Shown here: positions 1 to 7,287 of the stretch, piece after piece | Numbering within the stretch: the first letter of the stretch is position 1 | Layout of the letters: every line of letters begins with the position of its first letter | Assembly: GCA_948437815.1 (NCBI GenBank) | Contig: CAOJKG010000024.1 | Span: 1-11,936, forward strand | DNA length: 11,936 nucleotides | Reading direction: 5' to 3' | Source of the DNA: an uncultured Mycoplasmatota bacterium | Lineage (GTDB): Bacteria > Bacillota_I > Bacilli_A > RF39 > UBA660 | Position numbers and translations under genes: made by a program | The notes under the pieces: model-generated | Seen by the model: only the letters and a program-made list of their open reading frames with translations | The model's database searches: none | What the model was told of the DNA's origin: nothing

Positions 1-51
1 TCTCGTATTGAAAAAAATGCGATTCTTAGTTTAAAAAGAATTATAAAGTAA
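1..51 (+). CDS. sigG: C-terminus of sporulation-type sigma-70 factor (SigG-like), partial
   Basis: Frame 1 is open from the window edge to a TAA at 49-51 and encodes 16 residues beginning SRIEKNAI. This resembles the end of the region 4.2 recognition helix in Bacillus sporulation sigma factors; from memory, sigma-G has SRLEKAAI here. Region 4.2 contacts the -35 element. The downstream order (ylmC, lspA, rluD) also fits the sigG neighbourhood of Bacillus. Only the tail is visible, so sigma-E, sigma-F and sigma-K remain possible, and the symbol is an inference from a short motif plus synteny. No clear terminator follows; the next 60 bases are simple A/T runs. Confidence 0.5.
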   Translation, partial: SRIEKNAILSLKRIIK

Positions 52-113
52 TTGTAAATTAAAAATTTTTTTATATTAATTTTTTAAAATTCTCTTCTTT
101 TTTTATTTTCTTG

Positions 114-122
114 TGATATAAT
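114..122 (+). promoter_or_regulatory. Extended -10 promoter of the lipoprotein gene
   Basis: A consensus TATAAT lies at 117-122, preceded by TGA (114-116), which makes an extended -10. The -35 region near 94-100 is poor, as is common when TGn is present. The expected start of transcription is near 129, just before the SD at 131-137. Confidence 0.65.
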
Positions 123-148
123 GTTTATAGAAAGGAGTAGAGTTTTTG

Positions 149-622
149 ATGAAACGTGTAGGTTTATTTTTAGCAACAATTTCAATGGTATTTTTACTTA
201 CTGCTTGTGGTGGTAAAGAAAAGAAACTTGATTGTAATCTATCTATGGAGGAAAATGGAGTTACTGTTAATCAAAACTTTTTATGGAGTTTTGAAGGAAA
301 CGGAAAGTTCAAATCTGCTATATTAACTCAAGAAGCTATTGTTAGTGATGAAGTATTAAAAACTAGAAGTTTAGAAGAATATAAGAAACTATTTGATACA
401 TCTATTAAATCACAATATAAAAACCTAGATAAATTAGATTATACAGTTAATACTGAAGGCGACAATAAAGTTATATTTAAATTAAACTTTAAAGATATTG
501 ATTCTGTAGCTACATTAACTGGTAAAACTAATGCTAAAGCTAGTAGAAAAGATTTTGAGAATATTAAAAAGCTTTACGACAATAATAGCACAGGTTATAA
601 GTATACTTGTACAGTAAAATAA
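149..622 (+). CDS. Small secreted lipoprotein, possibly DUF1307/YehR-like
   Basis: The 157-residue product has a lipoprotein signal peptide: positive KR, a hydrophobic stretch at 4-17, and lipobox LTAC with the acylated cysteine at residue 20. The mature protein is lysine-rich and has only two further cysteines, C29 and C154 near its two ends, which could form a disulfide. The general shape (an ENGV strand early, then alternating strands and a final helix) recalls the DUF1307/YehR lipoproteins, but the match is loose. ATG at 149 is chosen over TTG at 146; both lie downstream of AAAGGAG at 131-137. The gene has its own promoter and terminator, so it is monocistronic. It would be a substrate of the LspA encoded nearby. 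Function is unknown. Confidence 0.85.
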   Translation: MKRVGLFLATISMVFLLTACGGKEKKLDCNLSMEENGVTVNQNFLWSFEGNGKFKSAILTQEAIVSDEVLKTRSLEEYKKLFDTSIKSQYKNLDKLDYTVNTEGDNKVIFKLNFKDIDSVATLTGKTNAKASRKDFENIKKLYDNNSTGYKYTCTVK

Positions 623-661
623 AGAAGTGAAAACTCTATTTGAAGTTTAATACTTCTTTTT
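621..661 (+). terminator. Rho-independent terminator of the lipoprotein gene
   Basis: AAAGAAGT (621-628) pairs with ACTTCTTT (652-659), and inside it AAACT (631-635) pairs with AGTTT (644-648). The stem starts inside the stop codon and its 3' arm runs into a T-rich tract. Confidence 0.7.
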
Positions 662-710
662 ATTTTGTATTTTTTTAATTTTTAAACATAAATTTTAATA
701 GGTGAAGTTT

Positions 711-935
711 ATGCGTTTAAGTGAATTACAAACGAAAATGGTTATTAATACAAATGATGGTAGACATCTAGGCATTATTGGAGATGCAGAAGTTACTAGT
801 ACAGGACAAATAAGGTTTTTTTCGGTTATGCCTAAAAAGTTTTTTAGACGTCTTTTTAAAAGTGAAACAGAAGTAAATGTAACTTTTGAACAAATTGTTA
901 AAATAGGTGAAGATGTGATATTGGTAGATTTATAA
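711..935 (+). CDS. ylmC: YlmC/YmxH family PRC-barrel protein
   Basis: The 74-residue product begins MRLSELQTK and carries N-DGRHLGIIGD followed by beta-strand segments ending ILVDL. This is the layout of the small PRC-barrel YlmC/YmxH family, found in spore formers and often annotated as sporulation proteins; the molecular role is unclear. ATG at 711 is preferred because AGGTG (700-704) sits six bases upstream; an in-frame GTG at 702 lies inside that SD and would be a false extension. It lies between the sigma-factor tail and lspA, as in a shortened Bacillus ylm cluster. A variable basic patch (KKFFRRLFK, 42-50) replaces the usual tryptophan-containing loop. No strong promoter was found in the 40 bases upstream. 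Confidence 0.85.
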   Translation: MRLSELQTKMVINTNDGRHLGIIGDAEVTSTGQIRFFSVMPKKFFRRLFKSETEVNVTFEQIVKIGEDVILVDL

Positions 936-949
936 ATTTATGATATACT
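921..949 (+). promoter_or_regulatory. Promoter for the lspA-rluD-fhs run
   Basis: TTGGTA (921-926) and TATACT (944-949) are separated by 17 bases, with TGA before the -10. The -35 lies inside the last codons of ylmC. Transcription would start near 956, directly at the lspA SD, giving a leader of about 11 bases. Confidence 0.55.
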
Positions 950-966
950 TTAAATAGGTGGATTTT

Positions 967-1437
967 ATGAATAAAAAAACATATGTAATAGCTATTTTTA
1001 TATTGCTATTTGATCAGATATCTAAAAGTTTAATTGAAATATATTTTAAGTTAAATGAAAGTTTTGTAATTGTAAAAGATTTTTTTAATATTACTGTTGC
1101 TCATAATACAGGAGGAGCTTGGAGTATACTTAATAATCATAGCTACTTATTTATTATATTTTCAGTAATAGCATTAATAGTTTTAATAAGATTTATGTTT
1201 CAATTTAAAAATAATCTAAGAAATAATATTGCTTTTGCTTGTACTGTTGCGGGGATAATGTCTAATTTGGCAGATAGATTATTTTTAGGTTATGTAAGAG
1301 ATTTTTTAGATTTTACAATATTAGGATATGATTATCCAATATTTAATATCGCAGATATAGCAATAGTAGTAGGAGTCCTATTACTCATTGTAGCTATACT
1401 TAAAGGAGAAGACAAAAAATATGGAAATAGTAAGTAA
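967..1437 (+). CDS. lspA: Lipoprotein signal peptidase (signal peptidase II)
   Basis: LspA is the membrane aspartyl protease that removes signal peptides from prolipoproteins after diacylglyceryl transfer. The 156-residue product has four hydrophobic segments and the family motifs in order: FDQISK (15-20), NTGGAWS (47-53), N100 with DR (103-104), VRDFLDF (110-116) and FNIADIAI (126-133). D112 and D130 match the catalytic aspartates. The usual NTGAAF(S) reads NTGGAW here, a mild variation. ATG at 967 is chosen because AGGTGG (956-961) is five bases upstream; the in-frame GTG at 958 lies inside the SD. The gene overlaps rluD by 17 bases, so the two are translationally linked. A lipoprotein substrate is encoded at 149. 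Confidence 0.95.
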   Translation: MNKKTYVIAIFILLFDQISKSLIEIYFKLNESFVIVKDFFNITVAHNTGGAWSILNNHSYLFIIFSVIALIVLIRFMFQFKNNLRNNIAFACTVAGIMSNLADRLFLGYVRDFLDFTILGYDYPIFNIADIAIVVGVLLLIVAILKGEDKKYGNSK

Positions 1438-2308
1438 TGTAGAAAATGTTAGAATAGATAAATATTTAAGTGAAAATACAGAATATTCAAGAGAGTTTAT
1501 TCAAAAGTTAATAGAAAATAATTTGATTTTAATAAATGATAAAAAAGTAAAGGCTAGCTATAAAGTGGAAATTAATGATAAAATAATTATTAATGATGAA
1601 GATTTTAAAGAAGAATGTGATATTGTTCCTACTAAAATGGATTTAGATATAGTTTATGAAGATGATTATGTAATGGTTATTAATAAACCAAGTGGTTTGG
1701 TAGTGCATCCAGGAAGTGGGAATTATACGAATACTTTAGTTAATGGACTTATCTATTATACAAATAATTTAAGCGATATAAACGGAGAAGTTAGACCAGG
1801 AATTGTTCATAGAATTGATAAAGATACTAGTGGGCTACTTTTAATTGCTAAAACTAATAAGGCTCATGAAATACTCGCAGAAGATTTTAAACAAAAGCGA
1901 GTAAAAAGAGAATATATAGCGCTTTTAAATGGAGTTTTTAAACAAGGAAGTGCAACTATAGATGCCCCAATTGGAAGGGATAAAAACTTTAGAGAAAGAA
2001 TGTGTGTTACAGCAGAAAACAGTAAAAATGCCATAACACATATGAAAGTTTTAAAAAGATATAGTAACTATACTTTAGTAAGTTGTATCTTAGATACAGG
2101 AAGAACTCATCAAATTAGAGTGCATATGGCTTATATTGGTTATCCAGTTCATAATGATCCAGTTTATGCTAAAAAGGAAGCTACAAGTTTTGGACAATTT
2201 CTTCATTCATATAAAATGAAATTCGTTCATCCAATAACTAATAAGGAAATGGAATTTGAAGCGCCACTTCCTCTTGAGTTTGAAAAGTTTTTAGAAACAA
2301 TTGATTAA
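1421..2308 (+). CDS. rluD: RluD/YlyB-type 23S rRNA pseudouridine synthase
   Basis: The 295-residue product belongs to the RluA/RluD family, which converts specific uridines in 23S rRNA (or related RNAs) to pseudouridine. It has an N-terminal S4 RNA-binding domain (about 10-65), then the catalytic domain with NKPSGLVVHPG (88-98) and HRIDKDTSG (130-138), in which D133 is the catalytic aspartate. Later motifs include REYIALL and GRTHQIRVHM. Length is typical. ATG at 1421 has AAAGGAG (1402-1408) inside lspA, and the reading frames overlap by 17 bases. The lspA-rluD order matches lspA-ylyB of Bacillus. The exact target uridine cannot be read from the sequence. Confidence 0.93.
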   Translation: MEIVSNVENVRIDKYLSENTEYSREFIQKLIENNLILINDKKVKASYKVEINDKIIINDEDFKEECDIVPTKMDLDIVYEDDYVMVINKPSGLVVHPGSGNYTNTLVNGLIYYTNNLSDINGEVRPGIVHRIDKDTSGLLLIAKTNKAHEILAEDFKQKRVKREYIALLNGVFKQGSATIDAPIGRDKNFRERMCVTAENSKNAITHMKVLKRYSNYTLVSCILDTGRTHQIRVHMAYIGYPVHNDPVYAKKEATSFGQFLHSYKMKFVHPITNKEMEFEAPLPLEFEKFLETID

Positions 2309-2333
2309 TAAATATAGAAGAGAGGTAGTAGAT

Positions 2334-3983
2334 ATGTCAGATATTGAAATAGCAAGTAAAATAAAAGGAAAGAATATTTTGGATATTGCAAAAAGTTTAA
2401 GTATTCCTAGTGATGCTTTAGAGTTTTATGGGAATTATAAAGCTAAAATAGATTTTAAAAAAATTAAAAAAAATAAAAAAGGTAAATTGGTTTTAGTAAC
2501 AGCAATATCGCCAACACCATATGGTGAGGGTAAAACAACAGTTAGTATTGGGCTTGATGATGCATTATGTAAAATGGGTAAGAAAAGTATTCTGGCTCTT
2601 CGTGAACCTTCTTTAGGTCCAGTTTTTGGAATGAAAGGAGGAGCAACAGGTGGTGGATATTCACAAATTATTCCGATGGAAGATATTAATCTTCATTTTA
2701 CAGGAGATTTTCATGCGATAACAACGGCAAATAATTTGTTATGCGCAGCGATAGATAATCATCTTTATTTTGGTAATAGTTTAAATATTAATCCTAAGAC
2801 TATTACATTTTCTAGATGCATGGATATGAATGATAGAGCACTTCGAACTATAAAAGTTGGTTTATCTAGTAATAAAGAAGTAGAAAGAGAAGATCATTTT
2901 AATATTACAGCAGCGAGTGAACTCATGGCTATCTTATGTTTAGCTCGTGATGAAGATGATTTAAGAGATAGACTTGATAGTATTGTTATTGGCTATACTT
3001 ATGATAATAAAGAAGTACTTGCTAAAGATTTAAAAGTTACAGGAAGCTTGATGACTATTTTAAAAGATGCAATAAAGCCTAATTTAGTTCAGACTTTAGA
3101 AGGAAACCCAGCAATAGTACATGGTGGACCTTTTGCCAATATTGCTCATGGATGTAATACTATTATAGCTACTAATACAGCTCTTAGTTTAGGTGATTAT
3201 GTAATTACAGAAGCTGGTTTTGGGGCAGATTTGGGTGCTGAGAAATTTTTAGATATAAAGTGTAGAGTAGCAAATATAAAACCTGATGCAATAGTACTTG
3301 TGGCAACATTAAAAGCACTTAAATATAATGCTGGAATTTTAAAAGATGATATTTTAAGAGAAAATGCAGAAGCAGTAAAAATAGGTAGTTGTAATTTAAA
3401 AGCTCATATTGAAAATTTAAAAAGTTATGGAATACCTGTTGTAGTTGCAATAAATAAATATAATGATGATACTGATAAAGAATTAAATGTAGTTCGTGAT
3501 TTATGTAAAGATTTAGGTGTTAGTGTAGAAGTTAGTACTGCTTATTTAGATGGAGGAGATGGAGCATTAACTTTAGCAGAAAAAGTATTAGATGTTATAA
3601 ATGAAGAGTCTACTTTAACTCATCCTTATGAGTTAGAAGATGAACTTGATGTAAAAATAGAGAAATTAGCTAAAAAAATATATCATGCTTCAAGTATAAA
3701 ATATAGTGAAGAAGCTAAAGAAAAAATAAATAATTTAAAAAATAGTAAATATGCTTTATATCCTATATGTGTTGCAAAAACACAATATTCTTTATCAGAT
3801 GATGCTAGTAAACTTGGAGATCCAAGAGATTATGAAATAACTGTTAAAGATATAAGACTTTATGTCGGTGCTAAATTTATAACCATATTACTTAATGATA
3901 TTATGACTATGCCTGGGCTTCCTAAAGTTCCTAATTATGAAAAAATTGATATAAGAAATGAGAAGATATCAGGATTATTTTAG
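2334..3983 (+). CDS. fhs: Formate--tetrahydrofolate ligase
   Basis: The enzyme joins formate to tetrahydrofolate using ATP, giving 10-formyl-THF for purine and formyl-Met-tRNA synthesis. The 549-residue product is near the family length. It shows the P-loop-like TPYGEGKTT (61-69; usually TPAGEGKTT), then EPSLGPVFGMKGGATGGG and HFTGDFHAI, HGGPFANIAHGCN and TEAGFGADLGAEKF in the middle, and the family-typical end MTMPGLPKVPN. ATG at 2334 is chosen: AGAGG (2321-2325) is eight bases upstream, whereas an in-frame TTG at 2301 lies inside rluD and lacks an SD. Only 25 bases separate it from rluD, so it is probably the last gene of the lspA-rluD-fhs transcript. A strong terminator follows. Confidence 0.96.
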   Translation: MSDIEIASKIKGKNILDIAKSLSIPSDALEFYGNYKAKIDFKKIKKNKKGKLVLVTAISPTPYGEGKTTVSIGLDDALCKMGKKSILALREPSLGPVFGMKGGATGGGYSQIIPMEDINLHFTGDFHAITTANNLLCAAIDNHLYFGNSLNINPKTITFSRCMDMNDRALRTIKVGLSSNKEVEREDHFNITAASELMAILCLARDEDDLRDRLDSIVIGYTYDNKEVLAKDLKVTGSLMTILKDAIKPNLVQTLEGNPAIVHGGPFANIAHGCNTIIATNTALSLGDYVITEAGFGADLGAEKFLDIKCRVANIKPDAIVLVATLKALKYNAGILKDDILRENAEAVKIGSCNLKAHIENLKSYGIPVVVAINKYNDDTDKELNVVRDLCKDLGVSVEVSTAYLDGGDGALTLAEKVLDVINEESTLTHPYELEDELDVKIEKLAKKIYHASSIKYSEEAKEKINNLKNSKYALYPICVAKTQYSLSDDASKLGDPRDYEITVKDIRLYVGAKFITILLNDIMTMPGLPKVPNYEKIDIRNEKISGLF

Positions 3984-3989
3984 TTATTG

Positions 3990-4028
3990 AAAGAATAATA
4001 AAAATTTTAAAAGTTATTATTCTTTTTT
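3990..4028 (+). terminator. Strong rho-independent terminator after fhs
   Basis: A perfect 12-bp stem, AAAGAATAATAA (3990-4001) with TTATTATTCTTT (4014-4025), has a 12-base loop and continues into a T run to 4028. Confidence 0.85.
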
Positions 4029-4029
4029 C

Positions 4030-4058
4030 TTGATTTAATAGCAAACAAATGTTATCAT
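4030..4058 (+). promoter_or_regulatory. Promoter of the Bro-N pseudogene
   Basis: TTGATT (4030-4035) and TATCAT (4053-4058) are 17 bases apart, with TGT just before the -10. The -35 starts at the end of the fhs terminator T run. The expected transcription start is near 4065. Confidence 0.6.
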
Positions 4059-4071
4059 TAATTTATGAAAT

Positions 4072-4085
4072 AAAACATATGTTTT
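4072..4085 (+). promoter_or_regulatory. 14-bp palindrome, candidate operator (LexA-like core)
   Basis: AAAACATATGTTTT is a perfect palindrome about 7 to 20 bases downstream of the predicted transcription start and 36 bases before the start codon. Its core AAC-N4-GTT fits the centre of the Bacillus LexA/DinR box as recalled (CGAACRNRYGTTYG), but the flanking C/G positions are not matched. Its position could let a repressor block the promoter. An AT-rich palindrome can arise by chance. Confidence 0.35.
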
Positions 4086-4121
4086 GTGTTATTTATGTTT
4101 TAAAAAAGGAGGTATTTGGTG

Positions 4122-4978
4122 ATGAAAGAAAAGAAACTTGAAACGATTAATAATTTATTTAATGATAGTAATATTAGAAGTGCTTGGGATAGTACAAAAG
4201 AAGATTATTACTTTAGTGTAGTGGATGTTATAGCTGCCTAACAGATAGTAATGCACCTAAACGTTATTGGTCTGATTTAAAAAGAAAACTATTAGAAGAA
4301 GGAAGTCAATTGTACGAAAATGTCGTACGGTTGAAATTAAAAGCTCAAGATGGTAAGTTAAGAGAAACGGATACGCTTGATACGAAAGGAATTTTACGAC
4401 TTATTGAATCTGTTCCAAGTCCTAAAGCTGAACCTTTTAAATTATGGTTAGCTAATTTAGGTAATGATAGAATAGATGAAGTATTTAATCCAGAAAAAGC
4501 TTTTAGTAGAGCAATTGATTATTATCTAAATAAAGGTTATTCTTTAGAATGGATTGAAAAAAGATTAAAAGGAGTTTTATCTCGTAAAAAACTTACCAAT
4601 ACTTGGCAAGAGTTTGGAGTTGACAAACCTATAGAGTTTGCAATTTTAACTAATGATATTTATAAAGAATGGTCTGGAATGAGTGCTAGTGAGTATAAAG
4701 ATTTTAAAAATATTCGCAAAGAAAATCTTAGAGATAATATGACAGATTTAGAAGTATTATTGACTGATATTGGGGAGACAGCAACAAGAGAACTTGCCAA
4801 AACTTATAAACCTCATGGATTATCAGAAAATAAGAAAATAGCGAAAAAAGGTGGGACTATTGCTAAAATAACAAAAGAAAGTTTAGAAAAAGAATTAAGA
4901 AGAAGTGTTATAACAGAAGATAATACTTTAAATTATGAGTATATTGATAATAAAAAATTAGACAATAAAAAGGCTTAA
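4122..4978 (+). pseudogene. Bro-N-type phage antirepressor-like gene, frameshifted
   Basis: ATG at 4122 follows a very strong SD (AAAAAAGGAGG, 4102-4112). The first frame gives 39 residues ending SVVDVIAA and stops at TAA 4239-4241. Shifting by one base at 4238/4239 continues without a gap as LTDSNAPKRYWSDLK and runs to TAA at 4978. The restored product would be 285 residues, close to the usual length of this family. Recognisable parts are a Bro-N-like N-terminus (YYFSVVDVI, then RYW), a central segment with SVPSPKAEPFKLWLANLG, and FAILTNDIYKEWSGM followed by KKENLRDNM-like residues (here RKENLRDNM). Such proteins are typical of phage and accessory regions. The longest intact piece starts at TTG 4310, lacks an SD, and is not a credible gene by itself. 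One lost base explains everything; an assembly error is the alternative. Confidence 0.8.
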
Positions 4979-4992
4979 AATAAAATTAGGCC
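4967..4992 (-). terminator. Possible terminator of the minus-strand membrane-protein gene
   Basis: GGCTTAA (4972-4978) faces TTAGGCC (4986-4992). On the minus strand the 7-bp stem has one C/A mismatch and is followed by five T (complement of 4967-4971). On the plus strand the stem is complete with one G-T pair but has no T run. It overlaps the ends of both convergent genes. Confidence 0.4.
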
Positions 4993-5283
4993 AAATATTA
5001 GACAAGTTATAAAATAATAAATTAATGGTGGAATTTCAATGGTGTGAAAAGTTTTTTCTATTCTTATATTTAAATAAAATGCTGATAGTAAAAGACTTAA
5101 ACTAAAAATTAAACTATAAGAATAACTTTTAAAGAAACATGAGTAAATTGGTAGAATACATAAAAATATTATATTTATAATTATGGCAAATAGATTGTCG
5201 TTATTAAGAGCATTTGTGCGAATAAAATAGTAATAAATTAGAAAAAACAAATAACTTAATGTTAAATAAAAGACAATTGACAT
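4975..5283 (-). CDS. Small four-helix membrane protein of unknown function
   Basis: The 102-residue product is almost wholly hydrophobic, with likely membrane segments at about 2-20, 31-50, 54-71 and 84-102 and short charged links (RTNALNND at 22-29, RIEKTFH at 74-80). I do not recognise a family. It is a real gene candidate because the minus strand has AAAGAGGTG about six bases before the ATG and the frame is open through a strongly hydrophobic protein. It is divergent from the rhomboid gene and convergent with the Bro-N pseudogene, overlapping its stop by four bases. Codon use is as AT-rich as its neighbours. Membrane proteins of this size evolve quickly, so a lineage-restricted gene is possible. 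Confidence 0.65.
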   Translation of the reverse strand: MSIVFYLTLSYLFFLIYYYFIRTNALNNDNLFAIIINIIFLCILPIYSCFFKSYSYSLIFSLSLLLSAFYLNIRIEKTFHTIEIPPLIYYFITCLIFGLILF

Positions 5284-5294
5284 TGTAACACCTC

Positions 5295-5323
5295 TTTACT
5301 AAATATACGTTTTGTATTAAAAT
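5295..5323 (+). promoter_or_regulatory. Possible promoter of the rhomboid-rluB operon
   Basis: TTTACT (5295-5300) and TAAAAT (5318-5323) are 17 bases apart. Transcription would begin near 5330, just before the SD. It lies in the 63-base gap between divergent genes; no clear minus-strand promoter was found there. Confidence 0.4.
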
Positions 5324-5346
5324 AATATTACCAAGAGGTGAGATAA

Positions 5347-6489
5347 TTGAATATTAATGTTGTAAATAGAAATGATGAAATGCTAATGGCTTTAATTCAT
5401 TATTTTATTACAGAAGAAAATTATACTCCGATTGTTGTTAAAGGGGCTAAAGACGAAGTTTGGTTGGAAAACTTAAATGGTCCTTATCGAATTATTAGAA
5501 TTAATTCTAATCATATTCATAATAAAGAACAATTAGAGTTTGATTTATTTAAAACTTCTAATGTGATGAGACAAATAAAAAAGAAAACTTTATCACTTAA
5601 TATGAATGCTTTAAATATATTGCTTAATGTTTCAGAGGATGTTTCATTAAAAAATAATAAAAATATAGCTTCCATTAAGGTTGATGAAATTGATAAATTA
5701 ACTGAGGATAAGGAAATGTTAGAGGTATTTCCTAATTTAGCTAGCAAATTAATTAAAGATAAAGCTGGCTTAGATTTAATTGTTAATGTTACTAATGATA
5801 TTAATCAAAAAACAATTAGAGATAATGAAGCTTATGCTAAAGTTTTTGAACCAAAGAAAATAATAGTTACACCAATATTAATTTTGTTATGTCTTGTTAT
5901 ATTTATTTTGATGTATATATTTGGTAATGGTAGTGAAGATATTTATACTTTAATTAAGTTTGGAGCTAATTATCAACCTTTAGTTAAGGCAGGAGAAGTA
6001 TGGCGACTTATATCAGCAATGTTTTTACATATTGGAGTAATTCATCTTGCTTGTAATATGTATTCACTTTGGATTATAGGTAGACAATTAGAAACTTTTT
6101 TAGGTAAATTTAAGTTTTTATTAGTTTATCTTGGAAGTGGGATATTAGGTTCATTATTATCTGTAACATTACATTCTAGTGTCTCAGCGGGAGCTAGCGG
6201 AGCAATATTTGGTTTATTGGGCTCATTATTATATTTTGGTTATCATTATCGTTTATATTTAGGCAGCGTGATGAAAACTCAAGTGATACCAGTTATTCTT
6301 TTAAATTTATTGATTGGTTTTACTTTTTCAGGAATAGATAATTTTGCTCATATCGGAGGCTTAATTGGAGGATACTTATTTACGATGGCTTTAGGTGTAC
6401 CTGGTAAGTCAAAAACTAGTGATAAAGTTAATGGTTGGATAGTAATTGTTATTTTATTAGCATTTTTGTGCTATATGTTATTTAGGTGA
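5347..6489 (+). CDS. Rhomboid family intramembrane serine protease (GluP/YqgP-like)
   Basis: Rhomboids cut substrate membrane helices within the bilayer. The 380-residue product has a soluble N-terminal region (1-172), then about seven membrane helices. Family landmarks are WR (219-220), H233xxxN237 in the HIGVIHLACN stretch, GASG (282-285) with catalytic S284, and AHIGG with catalytic H335. The N-terminal extension resembles that of Bacillus YqgP (GluP), but the C-terminal TPR part of that protein is absent. The start is TTG at 5347: AAGAGGTGAG lies six bases upstream and the next ATG has no SD. The stop is TGA, which excludes code 4. The rluB start follows after four bases, so the two genes form an operon. 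Confidence 0.92.
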   Translation: MNINVVNRNDEMLMALIHYFITEENYTPIVVKGAKDEVWLENLNGPYRIIRINSNHIHNKEQLEFDLFKTSNVMRQIKKKTLSLNMNALNILLNVSEDVSLKNNKNIASIKVDEIDKLTEDKEMLEVFPNLASKLIKDKAGLDLIVNVTNDINQKTIRDNEAYAKVFEPKKIIVTPILILLCLVIFILMYIFGNGSEDIYTLIKFGANYQPLVKAGEVWRLISAMFLHIGVIHLACNMYSLWIIGRQLETFLGKFKFLLVYLGSGILGSLLSVTLHSSVSAGASGAIFGLLGSLLYFGYHYRLYLGSVMKTQVIPVILLNLLIGFTFSGIDNFAHIGGLIGGYLFTMALGVPGKSKTSDKVNGWIVIVILLAFLCYMLFR

Positions 6490-6493
6490 TGAG

Positions 6494-7207
6494 ATGGAAA
6501 GATTACAAAAAGTTATTGCATCTTCAGGAGTAACTTCTAGAAGAAAAGCAGAAGAATTAATTATAAGTGGAAAAGTAAGAGTTAATGGAAATGTGGTAAA
6601 AGAACTAGGTACTAAAGTAGCTGGTGATGATATAATTGAAGTGAATGGAGCTACAATATCACGTGATAATGCTAAAGTGTATTTTCTTCTTAATAAACCT
6701 CGTGGAGTAATTACTAGTGTTAGTGATGATAAAGATAGACCTGTTGTAATAGATTATATTAATACTGATAAAAGAATATATCCAGTTGGGAGACTTGATT
6801 ATGATACAACAGGCTTAGTTATTCTTACTAATGATGGGGAACTTGCTAACATTTTAATGCATCCATCTAATAATATTGAAAAAACTTATATTGCTAAAAT
6901 AGAAGGAATACTTAATAAAGATGATGTTGAACGTTTGAAAAGGGGTATTTTAGTTGATAATCGAAAAGTTAATGTAGTAAGATTTAAGATTAAAGAAAAG
7001 AATTATGAAAAAAGTACATCTTTAATTGAAATAACAATAGTTGAAGGTCGTAATCATATTGTTAAAAGATTATTTGAGGAACTTAAAAAGCCAGTTATTA
7101 GACTAACAAGAGTAGGAATAGCATTTTTAACTACAGAAGGCCTTAAAAGCGGGGAATATAGAGAACTTTCTATTAAGGAAGTTAAAAAATTATATAGTTT
7201 GAAATAA
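6494..7207 (+). CDS. rluB: RluB/RsuA family pseudouridine synthase
   Basis: The 237-residue product has an N-terminal S4 domain (2-50, with RLQKVIASSGVTSRRKAE) and a catalytic domain with NKPRGVITS (67-75) and GRLDYDTTG (99-107), in which D102 is the catalytic aspartate. EKTY and EGRNHIVKRL follow, as in the RsuA/RluB/RluE/RluF branch that acts on rRNA. Length and order fit Bacillus RluB, which modifies 23S rRNA. ATG at 6494 uses AGGTGA (6484-6489), which is the last codons of the rhomboid gene, so translation is probably coupled. With RluD this makes two different rRNA pseudouridine synthases in the window. The choice of RluB over a sister member is by similarity only. Confidence 0.88.
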   Translation: MERLQKVIASSGVTSRRKAEELIISGKVRVNGNVVKELGTKVAGDDIIEVNGATISRDNAKVYFLLNKPRGVITSVSDDKDRPVVIDYINTDKRIYPVGRLDYDTTGLVILTNDGELANILMHPSNNIEKTYIAKIEGILNKDDVERLKRGILVDNRKVNVVRFKIKEKNYEKSTSLIEITIVEGRNHIVKRLFEELKKPVIRLTRVGIAFLTTEGLKSGEYRELSIKEVKKLYSLK

Positions 7208-7231
7208 AAATATCTTTTGAGATATTTTTTT
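7207..7231 (+). terminator. Rho-independent terminator after rluB
   Basis: AAAATATCT (7207-7215) pairs with AGATATTTT (7220-7228) around a TTTG loop and is followed by more T. The stem begins at the stop codon. The mirrored A tract could let it also work weakly on the other strand. Confidence 0.8.
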
Positions 7232-7262
7232 GTTATTAAAAAAGATCTTCTTTTATAAAATT

Positions 7263-7287
7263 AAAAAAAGAAGAATTACTCTTCTTC
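7263..7287 (-). terminator. Terminator of the ferredoxin gene
   Basis: Read on the minus strand, GAAGAA (7287-7282) pairs with TTCTTC (7275-7270) around a six-base loop that contains the stop codon, then comes a run of seven T (7269-7263). Confidence 0.7.

Noticed and set aside
2309..2333. Folate or other riboswitch upstream of fhs
   Set aside because: Only 25 bases separate rluD from fhs, too short for an aptamer.
4230..4250. Programmed -1 frameshift in the Bro-N gene
   Set aside because: A -1 shift would restore the protein, but there is no X-XXY-YYZ slippery heptamer and no clear stimulatory hairpin.
4310..4978. Separate 222-residue gene starting at TTG 4310
   Set aside because: No SD, and family similarity continues upstream in the same frame to 4241 and then in the other frame to ATG 4122; it is part of a frameshifted gene.
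5289..5340. Inverted repeat CACCTCTT / AAGAGGTG between divergent genes
   Set aside because: It is simply the two divergent SD sequences facing each other, not an independent operator.
5517..5747. Minus-strand open frame of 76 codons inside the rhomboid gene
   Set aside because: It lies wholly within a well-supported gene, has no SD, and its product looks like a reverse-frame shadow.
6481..6500. Mycoplasma code (TGA as Trp)
   Set aside because: TGA at 6487 ends the rhomboid gene at the expected place, right before the rluB start, and TGG is used for conserved Trp.
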